From CADEEN01 sp963783785 (GTDB lineage: Bacteria; Pseudomonadota; Gammaproteobacteria; Burkholderiales; Burkholderiaceae_C), in NCBI GenBank assembly GCA_963783785.1, contig CAWAOQ010000018.1:1-64000 (forward strand): DNA of 64,000 bases, read 5' to 3'. This document shows positions 16,108 through 26,499 of the stretch, one piece after another. The position numbers were made by a program, and so were the translations under genes. Below the pieces are notes generated by a model. The model saw nothing but the letters and a program-made list of their open reading frames with translations. It was not told the origin of the DNA and did no database searches. Every line of letters begins with the position of its first letter. Within the stretch, counting starts at the first letter, position 1.

Positions 16108-17343
16108 CTACACCGGCCGCTTCATCTGGCACGACGTCGGCGTGCTCGAGACATACGGCTCGAAGGTCTTGAGCGGCGCGAAGGTGTAGCCGGTGTTCTC
16201 GACGCTGTAGTCGAGCGGCGGCTTGCCGACCTTCTGCCAGGCCTGGATGTACAGCGTCTGCTGCAGCTGATGGTCGGCCTTGCGCATCTGGATGTCGCCG
16301 TTCAGGCCCTTGACCTGCAGGCCTTCCAGCGCCGCCGCCACCTTGATCGGCTGCGTGCTCTTGGCCTTGGCCATCGCATTGCCGAGCAGCAGGTAGGCGT
16401 GGTAGATCTGCGCGGTGTAGAAGTCGTCGTTGAACTTGGCCTTGTACTCGTCCATCAGCTTGCGGGCCTCGCCGCCCAGGCCGGTGGGCATCACCGAGAC
16501 CTGGAACACGCGGCCGGCGGCGTTGGCGCCCATCGCCGTCGGCGTGCCGGTGACGCCGGCGTAGTAGGTGAAGAACTTGGCGTTCAGGCCACCGTCGTTG
16601 GCGGCCTTGACCAGCAGCGTCAGGTCCGACGACCAGTTGCCGGTGACCACGGCATCGGCGCCCGAGGCCTTGATCTTGGCGATGTAGGGCGCGAAATCAC
16701 GCGTTTGCGCCAGCGGCGTCAGGTCTTCGCCGACGATCTGGATGTCGGGGCGCTTGCGCGCCAGCGTCTCCTTGGCGAACTTGGCCACCTGGTGACCGTG
16801 GGCGTAGTTCTGGTTGATCAGGTAGACCTTCTTGACATCGGGCTGGTCCTTCATGAAGGTGGACAGCGCCTCCATCTTCATCGACGTGTCGGCGTCGAGC
16901 CGGAAGTGCCAGTAGCTGCACTTGCTGTTGGTCAGATCGGGGTCGACCGCGGCGTAGTTCAGGAACAGCACTTCCTTGCCGGGGTTGCGCTCGTTGTACT
17001 TGTTCAGGAAGTCGATGATCGCGGTCGCCGGCCCGGTGCCGGTGCCCTGGGCGACGTAGCGAATGCCCTGGTCGATGGCGGCCTGCAGCGCGTTGACGGT
17101 TTCCTGCGGGCTCAGCTTGTTGTCGAACGAGACGATCTCGAACTTGACGCCGGCCGGGTTGCTCTTGTTGAAGCGCTCGGCCATGAACTGGAAGCTGCGC
17201 AGCTGGTTCTGGCCGGTGGCCGCCGTCAGCCCCGTCAACGCGTCGATCCAGGCGATCTTGACCGTCTCGCCCTGCTGAGCCATCGCTGCGCCCGTCAGCG
17301 CCAACGCTGCGCCGGCAGCGCACAAGGTCTGGGTGAACTTCAT
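16108..17343 (-). CDS. Periplasmic binding protein of the Liv-type ABC transporter
   Basis: A 411-residue type I periplasmic binding protein (leucine-binding family). A Sec signal peptide is evident (MKFTQTLCAAGAALALTGAAMAQ, cleavage near residue 22). The mature start is VKIAWIDALTGLTAATGQNQ, and later ITGNWSSDLTLLV-like and GRVFQVSVMP segments match the family fold. It begins at ATG 17343 behind an AGGAGA-like ribosome-binding site. The ligand cannot be deduced; related proteins carry branched-chain amino acids, short fatty acids or aromatic acids. It is first of the transporter genes, with the acyl-CoA ligase gene about 130 bp upstream on the same strand. Confidence 0.88.
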   Translation of the reverse strand: MKFTQTLCAAGAALALTGAAMAQQGETVKIAWIDALTGLTAATGQNQLRSFQFMAERFNKSNPAGVKFEIVSFDNKLSPQETVNALQAAIDQGIRYVAQGTGTGPATAIIDFLNKYNERNPGKEVLFLNYAAVDPDLTNSKCSYWHFRLDADTSMKMEALSTFMKDQPDVKKVYLINQNYAHGHQVAKFAKETLARKRPDIQIVGEDLTPLAQTRDFAPYIAKIKASGADAVVTGNWSSDLTLLVKAANDGGLNAKFFTYYAGVTGTPTAMGANAAGRVFQVSVMPTGLGGEARKLMDEYKAKFNDDFYTAQIYHAYLLLGNAMAKAKSTQPIKVAAALEGLQVKGLNGDIQMRKADHQLQQTLYIQAWQKVGKPPLDYSVENTGYTFAPLKTFEPYVSSTPTSCQMKRPV

Positions 17344-17471
17344 GGGGGTCTCCTGACGAACCGGTGATTGCACCGCCCGTGGCGGCCCGCCACAGTATCG
17401 CAAGCGTGCGGCGTTTTCAGTCAGGGAATACGACGAACGGCACGCGCCACGGGCATCGCGCCGACGACAGC

Positions 17472-19100
17472 TCAGGCGCCTGGCAACCGATGGCCCCTGA
17501 ACTGATCGCGCAGCTTGTTCTTCTGCATCTTGCCGGTCGCGCCGAGCGGGATGGCCTCGACGAAGACCACGTCGTCGGGCACCTGCCACTTGGCCACCTT
17601 GCCTTCATAGAAGGCCAGCAATTCGTCGCGCGTCACTTCGGCGCCGGGCTTCTTGACCACCACCAGCAGCGGTCGCTCGTCCCACTTCGGGTGCGGCAGC
17701 GCAATGCAGGCGGCCATCGCCACCGCCGGGTGGGCGACGGCGACGTTCTCGATGTCGATCGAGCTGATCCATTCGCCGCCGGACTTGATGACGTCCTTGC
17801 TGCGGTCGGTGATCTGCAGGAAGCCGTCGGGGTCGATCGAAGCCACGTCGCCGGTCGGGAACCAGCCGTCGACCAGCGGATCGCCGCCCTCGTCCTTGAA
17901 GTAGCGGGAGATGATCCACGGCCCGCGCACATGCAGGTCGCCGCTGGTCTGGCCGTCCCACGGCAGCTCCTTGCCGTCGGGACCGACGATGCGCATCTCG
18001 ACGCCGTACACCGCGCGGCCCTGCTTGGCCATGATCGCGAGCTGCGCCTCAGGGTCGAGTGCGCGCTGCGCCAGCTTCAGGTTGCACACGGTGCCGATCG
18101 GCGACATCTCGGTCATGCCCCAGGCATGCAGCACCGTCACGCCGTAGTCGTCGCGGAAGGTCCTGATCATCGCCGGCGGGCAGGCCGAGCCGCCGATCAC
18201 CGTGCGCTGCATGTGGTTGAACTTCAGGCCATGCTGCTTGACGTGGTTCAGCAGCATCAGCCACACCGTCGGCACGCCGGCGGCCATCGTCACCTGCTCG
18301 GCCTCCAGCAGTTCGTAGACCGACTTGCCGTCCAGCGCCGGCCCCGGGAACACCAGCTTGGCGCCGGTCATCGCCGCCGCGTACGGGATGCCCCAGGCGT
18401 TGACGTGGAACATCGGCACCACCGGCAGGATGCAGTCGCGTGCCGACAGGTTGACCGAATCGGGCAGCGCCGCGCCGTAGGCGTGCAGCACGGTCGAGCG
18501 GTGGCTGTACAGCGCGCCTTTCGGATTGCCGGTGGTGCCGCTCGTGTAGCAAAGCGTCGCTGCGCTCTTCTCGTCGAACACGGGCCAGTCGTAGGCGTCG
18601 CTCTCGCGGCCGATCCAGGCCTCGTAGCTCTGCAGGCCCTCGATGCCGCTGTCGCCCGGCAGCGCATCGGCATCGCACAGCGCGATCCAATGCTTCACGG
18701 TCGTGCACTGACGCCAGACCGCCTTGACGAGCGGCAAGAAGGTCATGTCGAAACACAGCGCGCGGTCTTCCGCATGGTTGACGATCCAGGCCACCTGGTC
18801 CGGCGCCAGGCGCGGATTGAGCGTGTGCGCGACGCGGCCGCTGCCGGAAATGCCGAAATACAGCTCGAAGTGGCGGTAGCCGTTCCAGGCCAGCGTGGCC
18901 ACCCGGTCGCTGAACGCCAGGCCCAGGCGGTCAAGCGCATTGGCCACCCGCCGGGCCCGTGCGGCCGCTTCGCGGTAGGTGTAGCGGTGGATGTCGCCCT
19001 CGACGCGGCGCGACACGACCTGCGCATCGTGGTGGTGGCGTGCGGCGAACTCGATCAGGCTCGAGATCGACAGGGGCTGGTCTTGCATCAGGCCGAGCAT
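17472..19100 (-). CDS. AMP-forming fatty-acid (acyl-)CoA ligase
   Basis: A 542-residue acyl-CoA synthetase of the ANL superfamily (FadD/AlkK-like). Motifs in order are YTSGTTGNPKG (phosphate loop, near residue 185), the WGMTEMSPIGTV adenylation motif, GWFPTGDVASIDPDG, and the C-terminal catalytic Lys in GKMQKNKL. The start at ATG 19100 follows GGAGACC and gives the family-typical MLGLMQDQPLSISSLIEFAA. It activates a carboxylic acid with ATP and CoA. Lying next to a Liv-type uptake system on the same strand, it probably activates the imported acid (inference). Confidence 0.9.
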   Translation of the reverse strand: MLGLMQDQPLSISSLIEFAARHHHDAQVVSRRVEGDIHRYTYREAAARARRVANALDRLGLAFSDRVATLAWNGYRHFELYFGISGSGRVAHTLNPRLAPDQVAWIVNHAEDRALCFDMTFLPLVKAVWRQCTTVKHWIALCDADALPGDSGIEGLQSYEAWIGRESDAYDWPVFDEKSAATLCYTSGTTGNPKGALYSHRSTVLHAYGAALPDSVNLSARDCILPVVPMFHVNAWGIPYAAAMTGAKLVFPGPALDGKSVYELLEAEQVTMAAGVPTVWLMLLNHVKQHGLKFNHMQRTVIGGSACPPAMIRTFRDDYGVTVLHAWGMTEMSPIGTVCNLKLAQRALDPEAQLAIMAKQGRAVYGVEMRIVGPDGKELPWDGQTSGDLHVRGPWIISRYFKDEGGDPLVDGWFPTGDVASIDPDGFLQITDRSKDVIKSGGEWISSIDIENVAVAHPAVAMAACIALPHPKWDERPLLVVVKKPGAEVTRDELLAFYEGKVAKWQVPDDVVFVEAIPLGATGKMQKNKLRDQFRGHRLPGA

Positions 19101-19213
19101 GGAGGTCTCCGTGGTGTGCTTCGAGCCAGTATTGGCGGCCGTTCGCGAGCCTGTCAAAGCGTGATTCCCCCACCCGCATCAGCACTTGGCCCCTGCCCCG
19201 ACAATACGGCCCC

Positions 19214-20720
<1,507 letters not shown>

Positions 20721-20722
20721 AC

Positions 20723-21148
20723 ATGACCAGACCCCACGACCACGACGATCCGCGCTACGCGGTGAAGAAGAGCGATGCCGAGTGGCGGGCCCAGCTCGAC
20801 CCGATGCAGTACCAGGTGGCGCGCCACGCCGCCACCGAACGCGCCTTCAGCGGCAAGTACTGGGACCACACCGAAGCCGGCAAGTACCTGTGCGTCGGCT
20901 GCGGCACGCCGCTGTTCGACTCGAGCACCAAGTTCGACGCCGGCTGCGGCTGGCCGAGCTACTTCGAGCCGATCAACAGCGAAGTCGTCGAACGCGTGGT
21001 CGACCAGAGCCACGGCATGGTGCGCGTCGAAGTGCGCTGCAACCGCTGCGGCTCGCACCTCGGACACGTCTTCGAAGACGGCCCCGAGCCGACCGGCGAG
21101 CGCTTCTGCATCAACTCGGCGGCCATCGACTTCAAACCAGGGACATGA
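20723..21148 (+). CDS. msrB: Peptide-methionine (R)-S-oxide reductase MsrB
   Basis: A 141-residue MsrB that reduces methionine-R-sulfoxide. Zinc-binding CxxC pairs are CVGC (near residue 58) and CNRC (near 107). The catalytic Cys sits in the terminal RFCINSAAIDF. The GCGWPSYFEP and GSHLGHVFEDGP motifs are intact. It begins 2 bases after selO and overlaps yciB by 4 bases (ATGA). Both it and SelO act in oxidative damage. Confidence 0.96.
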   Translation: MTRPHDHDDPRYAVKKSDAEWRAQLDPMQYQVARHAATERAFSGKYWDHTEAGKYLCVGCGTPLFDSSTKFDAGCGWPSYFEPINSEVVERVVDQSHGMVRVEVRCNRCGSHLGHVFEDGPEPTGERFCINSAAIDFKPGT

Positions 21149-21786
21149 TGAAACTGCTGGCCGACTTCCTGCCGATCATCCTGTTCTTCGCGGCCTTCAA
21201 GTACGCCGACGGCAACAAGGAATGGGCCGCGGCTTTCGCGGCCGAACACTTCGGCTTCCTGGTCTCCGGCGGCAAGGTCGGCCCCGGCGAGGCGCCGGTG
21301 CTGCTGGCCACCGTCGTGGTGATCGTCGCGACGCTGGTCCAGGTGCTGGTCCTGAAGCTGCGCGGGCGCAAGGTCGACACCATGCTGTGGGTCAGCCTGG
21401 TGCTGGTGGTGGTGCTCGGCGGCCTGACGATCTGGTTCCACAGCGAGACCTTCATCAAGTGGAAGCCGACGCTGCTGTACTGGGTGATGGCCGGGGCGTT
21501 CGCGCTCGGGCCGCTGCTGTTCGGCAAGAACCTGTTGCGCTTGCTGCTCGGCGAGCAGCTGCAGTTGCCCGACCCGGTGTGGCGGCGCCTGAACTGGGCC
21601 TGGATCGCGTTCTTCGCGGTGATGGGTTCGCTCAACCTGTGGGTCGCGTACACCTTCTCGACCAACATCTGGGTCAATTTCAAGCTGTTCGGCAGCATCG
21701 GCCTGATGCTGCTGTTCACGCTCGCACAGGGGCTGTACCTGAGCCGCCACCTGCCCGACGAGCCGCCGGCCAAGGAGAGCCCGTGA
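21145..21786 (+). CDS. yciB: Inner-membrane septation protein A (YciB/IspZ family)
   Basis: A 213-residue polytopic inner-membrane protein with the family start KLLADFLPIILFFAAFKYADG and the central WFHSETFIKWKPTLLYWVMA motif, then five to six membrane segments. The start is ATG 21145 or the adjacent ATG 21148, both overlapping the msrB stop. YciB proteins interact with cell elongation and division components. It overlaps the next gene by 4 bases (GTGA). Confidence 0.93.
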   Translation: MMKLLADFLPIILFFAAFKYADGNKEWAAAFAAEHFGFLVSGGKVGPGEAPVLLATVVVIVATLVQVLVLKLRGRKVDTMLWVSLVLVVVLGGLTIWFHSETFIKWKPTLLYWVMAGAFALGPLLFGKNLLRLLLGEQLQLPDPVWRRLNWAWIAFFAVMGSLNLWVAYTFSTNIWVNFKLFGSIGLMLLFTLAQGLYLSRHLPDEPPAKESP

Positions 21787-22058
21787 ACGCCGTCTCGGCC
21801 GAGCGCGTCGAAGCAGCGTTGCGCGCGACGCTGCACCCGACCGCCGTCGAGGTGCTGGACGACAGCCACCTGCACGCCGGCCACGCCGGTGCCCGCGAAG
21901 GCCGGCATTTCACGGTGCGGATCACCAGCGAGGCGTTCAGCGGCCTGACGCGCGTGGCGCGCCATCGGCTTGTGTATGATGCCCTGCGCTCGCTCGTCGC
22001 CGAGGGCATCCACGCGTTGGCCATCGAAGCCCGCACGCCCGCCGAGCCGCCACGCTGA
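21783..22058 (+). CDS. BolA-family protein
   Basis: A 91-residue BolA-type protein starting at GTG 21783 inside the yciB stop. It has the class pattern: VLDDSHLHAGHAGAREGRHFTVRITSEAFSG split over the beta strands, then RVARHRLVYDAL and the helix ending ALAIEARTP. BolA proteins bind [2Fe-2S] clusters with monothiol glutaredoxins and affect shape and stress responses. The conserved His in RHRLVY is present. The yciB-bolA-ppiC order is common in Burkholderiales. Confidence 0.92.
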   Translation: MNAVSAERVEAALRATLHPTAVEVLDDSHLHAGHAGAREGRHFTVRITSEAFSGLTRVARHRLVYDALRSLVAEGIHALAIEARTPAEPPR

Positions 22059-22136
22059 GTGCGCCCCCCGCTCGTTTTCTTCCCCGTTCCGGGCGCCCAC
22101 GCGGCGCGCTTCCCCGTCCTCGAAAGGCAGATCCCG

Positions 22137-22934
22137 ATGTCCAAGAAATCCCTCGCCGTGCTGGCCATTGCGCTGGCGGTCGCCGGCAGCGCCGCGGCAC
22201 AGAACGTCGCCATCGTCAACGGCAAGGCGGTGCCCAAGGCGCGCCTGGACCTGCTGATGCAGCAAGCCACCCGCGGCGGCCAGCAACCGGTGACGCCCGA
22301 GCTCGAGGCCCGCGCCCGCGACGAGGTGGTGTTGCGCGAAATCTTCGCGCAGGAGGCCGAGCGCCGCGGCGTGGCCGCCAGCGCCGAATACCGCAGCCAG
22401 ATGGAACTGGCGCGGCAGACCATCCTGATCCGCGAGCTGTTCGCCGACTACCAGAAGAAGAACCCGGTCGGCGAGGCCGAAGCCAAGGCCGAGTACGACA
22501 AGTTCAAGGCCCAGTCCACCGGCACCGAGTACCGCGCGCGCCACATCCTGGTCGAGAAGGAGGACGAGGCCAAGTCGCTGCTGAAGCAGTTGATCGCCGG
22601 CGCGAAGTTCGACGAGCTGGCCAAGAAGCACAGCATCGACAAGGGCTCCGGCGCCAAGGGCGGCGACCTCGACTTCGCCAAGGCCGACGCCTACGTGCCC
22701 GAGTTCGGCCAGGCGATGGCCGCGCTGAAGAAAGGCGAGACCACGGCCGAACCGGTGAAGAGCCAGTTCGGCTGGCACATCATCAAGCTCGAAGACACGC
22801 GCGAGGCGCAGTTCCCGCCTTACGAAGAGGTCAAGCCGCAGATCCAGCAGCGCCTGGCCCAGCAGAAGGTCCAGCAGTACCAGGAAGACCTGCGCAAGAA
22901 GGCCAAGACGGACTACAAGTTCGGCGGGCAGTAA
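22137..22934 (+). CDS. Periplasmic PpiC/SurA-type peptidyl-prolyl isomerase
   Basis: A 265-residue exported parvulin. The signal peptide is MSKKSLAVLAIALAVAGSAAAQ. A SurA-N-like helical segment follows (residues about 30-110), then the parvulin domain with RARHILVEKEDEAKSLLKQL, FDELAKKHSIDKGS and FGWHIIKLEDTRE. It probably assists outer-membrane protein folding. ATG 22137 has AAAGGCAG just upstream. It is last in the selO-msrB-yciB-bolA set and converges with the radical SAM gene. Confidence 0.92.
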   Translation: MSKKSLAVLAIALAVAGSAAAQNVAIVNGKAVPKARLDLLMQQATRGGQQPVTPELEARARDEVVLREIFAQEAERRGVAASAEYRSQMELARQTILIRELFADYQKKNPVGEAEAKAEYDKFKAQSTGTEYRARHILVEKEDEAKSLLKQLIAGAKFDELAKKHSIDKGSGAKGGDLDFAKADAYVPEFGQAMAALKKGETTAEPVKSQFGWHIIKLEDTREAQFPPYEEVKPQIQQRLAQQKVQQYQEDLRKKAKTDYKFGGQ

Positions 22935-22968
22935 GCGCCGTCACCGGACCGCGAGGCGCGTGCCGCGC

Positions 22969-24075
22969 CTACCTGACCGACACCCGCACCGGGATGCGCC
23001 GGCGGCCGAAGCCGCGCTCGAAGCGCGGCGCAAAGCGCCCGGCGACGCGCGTGCCGCAGTGCGGGCAGCCGCCTTCGGCATCGAGCGCGTAGTGCAGCAC
23101 CGCATGCCAGTCGCGCTCGATCAGCGGCGTGCTGCAGCCGGGGCAGAACGTGGTGCCGCCTTCGGCGTCGTGCACGTTGCCGGTGTAGACATGGCGCAGG
23201 CCGTTGGCCAGCGCGATGCGGCGCGCACGCGCCAGCGTCGCGGCCGGCGTCGCGGGGATGTCGCCCATCTTGTAGTCGGGATGGAAGGCCGTGAAGTGCA
23301 GCGGCACGTCGGGCCCGAGCTGCTCGGCGATCCAGCGCGTCATCGCCTCCAGTTCGGGCGTGCTGTCGTTCAGGCCCGGGATCAGCAGCGTGGTGATCTC
23401 CAGCCAGCAGCGCGTGTCGTGCCGGATGTGCTGCAGCGTGTCGAGCACCGGCGCGAGGTGCGAACCGGTCTGCTTCTGATAGAACTCGTCGGTGAAGGCC
23501 TTCAGGTCGACGTTGGCCGCATCCATCTTGTCGAAGAACGCGCGCCGCGGCTCGGCGTGGATGTAGCCCGCCGTCACCGCCACCGTCTTGATGCCCAGCG
23601 CATGGCAGGCGTCGGCGGTGTCCATCGCGTACTCGGCAAAGATCACCGGGTCGTTGTAGGTGAAGGCCACGCTGGCCGCGCCACTGGCCTGCGCCGCCTC
23701 GGCGATGCGCTGCGGCGACGCGGCGTCCATCAGGGTGTCCATCTCGCGGCTCTTCGAGATGTCCCAGTTCTGGCAGAACTTGCAGGCCAGGTTGCAGCCC
23801 GCGGTGCCGAACGAGAACACGCTCGAGCCGGGCAGGAAGTGGTTCAGCGGCTTCTTCTCGATCGGATCGATGCAGAAGCCCGAGCTGCGGCCATAGGTCG
23901 CCAGCACCATCGCGTCGCCGACGCGCTGGCGCACGAAGCACAGCCCGCGCTGGCCGTCGTTGAGCTTGCAGTCGCGCGGGCACAGGTCGCACTGGATGCG
24001 GCCGTCGGGCAACCGGTGCCACCAGCGCGCCGGCGCGGCCGTGTCGATGTCGGCAAGATCGTCGCGAGCGCTCAT
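22969..24075 (-). CDS. AmmeMemoRadiSam-system radical SAM enzyme
   Basis: A 368-residue radical SAM protein. The SAM/[4Fe-4S] motif appears as CNLACKFCQNWD near residues 95-106, preceded by a CDLCPRDCKL motif near 30. Two further Cys pairs at the end (CPGCSTP and CPHCGTR) form a C-terminal zinc-ribbon-like extension. PflA-like members of this family are encoded with AMMECR1 and Memo proteins; the reaction is unknown. The start ATG 24075 overlaps the stop of the upstream Memo-AMMECR1 gene (ATGA), so the two are translationally coupled. Confidence 0.88.
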   Translation of the reverse strand: MSARDDLADIDTAAPARWWHRLPDGRIQCDLCPRDCKLNDGQRGLCFVRQRVGDAMVLATYGRSSGFCIDPIEKKPLNHFLPGSSVFSFGTAGCNLACKFCQNWDISKSREMDTLMDAASPQRIAEAAQASGAASVAFTYNDPVIFAEYAMDTADACHALGIKTVAVTAGYIHAEPRRAFFDKMDAANVDLKAFTDEFYQKQTGSHLAPVLDTLQHIRHDTRCWLEITTLLIPGLNDSTPELEAMTRWIAEQLGPDVPLHFTAFHPDYKMGDIPATPAATLARARRIALANGLRHVYTGNVHDAEGGTTFCPGCSTPLIERDWHAVLHYALDAEGGCPHCGTRVAGRFAPRFERGFGRRRIPVRVSVR

Positions 24076-25478
24076 GGGGTGGTTTCGCTGTCGTGGTCGC
24101 TGAAACACCGCACCCGGTAGCGCGACAGGCGCACGTCCACGGCCCAGAAATCGGCCGGCAGCCCCGCCTTGCGCTTGAGCGCGGTCAGGAACTGCGCCGG
24201 TTCCGGGCACTGGGCCCACACCTGCGGCAACAGCGTGGCGCGGGCGCTGCGCCACTCGAAGATCACGCCGTCGATGCCAGGGCGCAGCACCGCCAGGGCC
24301 TCGGCTTCGTGACGCACGTCCAGCGGCTCGGGGGGATCGAGCAGCGACACCTCCACCCGCAGGCCCGGCCACTCGTCGGCGCGCAGCGGCTCGAAGCGAG
24401 TGTCGGCGAACGCCGCGGCCAGGGCGTTTGCACGAACATCTTCAGCCAGCGCACGGGTGGCCTGGAGCCGACCGACGCAGCCGCGCAACTGGCCCTCGCT
24501 GCCATGCAGTGTGACGAACGTGGCGCCCAGCCTGGACAGCGCGGGATGATCGTCCGGTTCTGACGCGGCGTCGTGCGCCAGGCCCAGGGCCGCAGCGATC
24601 GCGCCGCGCGCGGCCGTCACCAACGCCTGGCCCAGCGCCGGCTCGTCGGCAGCGACGTCGGGGCGAACCGGGGCGGCATCGAAGGCAATCGCGCCGTAAC
24701 CCACCACCCGGCGGCGGTCGCCGCCTGGGATGTCGGCCGAGTTGCGCATGCCCAGGAGTCGCGGCACCAGGCCGTGGCGGCGCGCCGCCAGCAACGCCCC
24801 ATTGAGAGGCGCCGCGCCACAGGCCTCCGTGGCCTCGAGGTCGGTGGCGAAACGAAGGATGCGCTGCACGGTCGCCCGGTCCCTGGCCTGCGCCTGGTCA
24901 TAGGGCAGAAAGTGCGACAGGTCGGAACTGATCACGATCAGCGTCTCGTCGCCACCCCACAGGCGCTCCAGCACCTCGGCCACCTCGGACGGGCTGGCCT
25001 GGCCCACCGCCAGCGGCACCAGCGTGAAACCCTCACCGAGCACGCTTTGCAGGAACGGCAACTGGACCTCCAGCGAATGCTCCGGCCCATGTGGCAGATC
25101 GGCCCAGGCCACCTGGCGCAGATCGGCCAGCGAGGCCAGCGCCACCCGATCGAGCGGCACACGCCCGAGCGGCGTCTGGAAGGCGCTGACCGTGGGCGCC
25201 GCCAGCCCGCTCACCGGCACGCGGTGCACGGGCCCGAGCAGCACGACCCGGCTGACGCGCTCGCGCCACCGTGCCAGCGGCGCATAGGCCAACCCGGCCA
25301 CATCGCCCGAATAGACGTAACCGGCATGCGGCACCACCAGCAACTTGGGCGGCTGATCGGTTTCGTCAGCAGCGGGCGGGGGGGCCGACGCCAAGTGGCC
25401 CGCCAGCGCATCACGCAGGGCCTCTGGATCGGCCGGATAGAACCGACCGGCCTGGGTGGCAGGGCGCAGCGTCGTCAT
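24072..25478 (-). CDS. Memo-AMMECR1 fusion protein of the AmmeMemoRadiSam system
   Basis: A 468-residue fusion. Residues about 1-265 are a Memo-family domain related to extradiol dioxygenases, with metal-ligand-type motifs VVPHAGYVYSG (His50 region), LGPVHRV, GPEHSLEVQLPFLQ and SSDLSHF. Residues about 280-460 are an AMMECR1 domain with GATFVTLHGSEGQLRGCVG and the conserved RCF-type end (RVRCFSDHD). Each is often a separate gene; here they are joined. With the radical SAM enzyme they form a module found in bacteria and archaea and proposed to act in RNA or cofactor modification; no function is proven. The start at ATG 25478 gives the usual N-terminus RPATQAGRFYPADP. Confidence 0.88.
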   Translation of the reverse strand: MTTLRPATQAGRFYPADPEALRDALAGHLASAPPPAADETDQPPKLLVVPHAGYVYSGDVAGLAYAPLARWRERVSRVVLLGPVHRVPVSGLAAPTVSAFQTPLGRVPLDRVALASLADLRQVAWADLPHGPEHSLEVQLPFLQSVLGEGFTLVPLAVGQASPSEVAEVLERLWGGDETLIVISSDLSHFLPYDQAQARDRATVQRILRFATDLEATEACGAAPLNGALLAARRHGLVPRLLGMRNSADIPGGDRRRVVGYGAIAFDAAPVRPDVAADEPALGQALVTAARGAIAAALGLAHDAASEPDDHPALSRLGATFVTLHGSEGQLRGCVGRLQATRALAEDVRANALAAAFADTRFEPLRADEWPGLRVEVSLLDPPEPLDVRHEAEALAVLRPGIDGVIFEWRSARATLLPQVWAQCPEPAQFLTALKRKAGLPADFWAVDVRLSRYRVRCFSDHDSETTP

Positions 25479-25568
25479 CGATTCATCTTCCAAGTCCACC
25501 ATATTTGGGCAGGTGGTCGACGATCAAGGCCCGTCGAATCGAGACGCCGCGCCCTTCGCGGCGCCGCT

Positions 25569-26231
25569 TCACCAAGGCAGAACGTCGCCGTTGTGATGCA
25601 GGAAGCGTCCTGTGGTCTCGAGACGCAATTCGTCGATGCGTTGCAGCAGCGCCCGAACGGACTCGTCGGCATCGATCATCCCTTGGCCGCCCGTCATCCC
25701 GGTGCGCACCGAGCCGGGGTGCAGCATGACGACGGCGACGCCATGCGGACCGAGGTCGTGCGCGAGCGAGACACCGGCGGCGTTGAGCGCCGCCTTGCTC
25801 ATGCGGTAGCCGTAGTAACGGCCGGAGCCGTTGTCGCCGATGGACCCCATGCGGCTGGTGATCAGCGCGACTTTCGCGCCGCTGTGCAGGCGCGGCGCGA
25901 GCGCCCGCGTGAGAAACAGCGGGGCGATGGCGTTGAGCTCGAACTGCGCACGCACCTTGTCCAACGCGAGGTCCTCGAGCGAGTCACCGACCAGCATCCC
26001 GGCGTTCTGGATCAGCAGATCGATCTCGTCGTGCGCGAGCCGCTCGGCGAGCCTCGACCATGCTGCAGGCTCGGTGACGTCGAACCCGCTCTCCACACGC
26101 ACACCGAGTGCGTCGAGTTCCGGCGAACTCCGGCGACACACCGCCACGACGGTCGCCCCGCGGGCCTTCAGCTGCCTTGCGAATTCCAGACCGATGCCGC
26201 GATTGGCACCCGTGACGACTGCAACACCCAT
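25569..26231 (-). CDS. Short-chain dehydrogenase/reductase
   Basis: A 220-residue SDR. The N-terminal motif is VVTGANRGIGLEFARQL, the NAG motif is IQNAGMLVGDSL, the catalytic Ser is in ITSRMGSIGDN, and the Tyr/Lys pair is in YYGYRMSKAALN. It resembles C-factor/YciK-like SDRs that act on small carbonyl compounds; the substrate is unknown. ATG 26231 gives the expected MGVAVVTGANRGIG start. It is transcribed alone and divergent from the small secreted protein at 26500. Confidence 0.85.
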   Translation of the reverse strand: MGVAVVTGANRGIGLEFARQLKARGATVVAVCRRSSPELDALGVRVESGFDVTEPAAWSRLAERLAHDEIDLLIQNAGMLVGDSLEDLALDKVRAQFELNAIAPLFLTRALAPRLHSGAKVALITSRMGSIGDNGSGRYYGYRMSKAALNAAGVSLAHDLGPHGVAVVMLHPGSVRTGMTGGQGMIDADESVRALLQRIDELRLETTGRFLHHNGDVLPW

Positions 26232-26499
26232 CGCTCGACTCCCGTTGGGCGGACGCACCTGCCCTGGTTGGCGGCGGGAACGGCCCACTCGACGACCTGG
26301 CCGCCGCCTGCGCGAGATTGGCACGGCACCGCCTGCACAAGCAAGCGACGGTCACCGCCTCGCGCCGGTCAGCGACCCGGTAGAATCCCTGATGTCGCGA
26401 GGCGCCGTCGTCAACGGTATTTCAGTGCCTGACGGCCAGCGTTGCATGGCCGGCGTCCTCCAGATAGTCCCTCGATCGCTTCCCAAACGGAGAGTTTCC

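Noticed and set aside
25500..26432. Plus-strand open frame across the SDR gene
   Set aside because: The minus-strand SDR has all catalytic motifs; the opposite frame is low-complexity.
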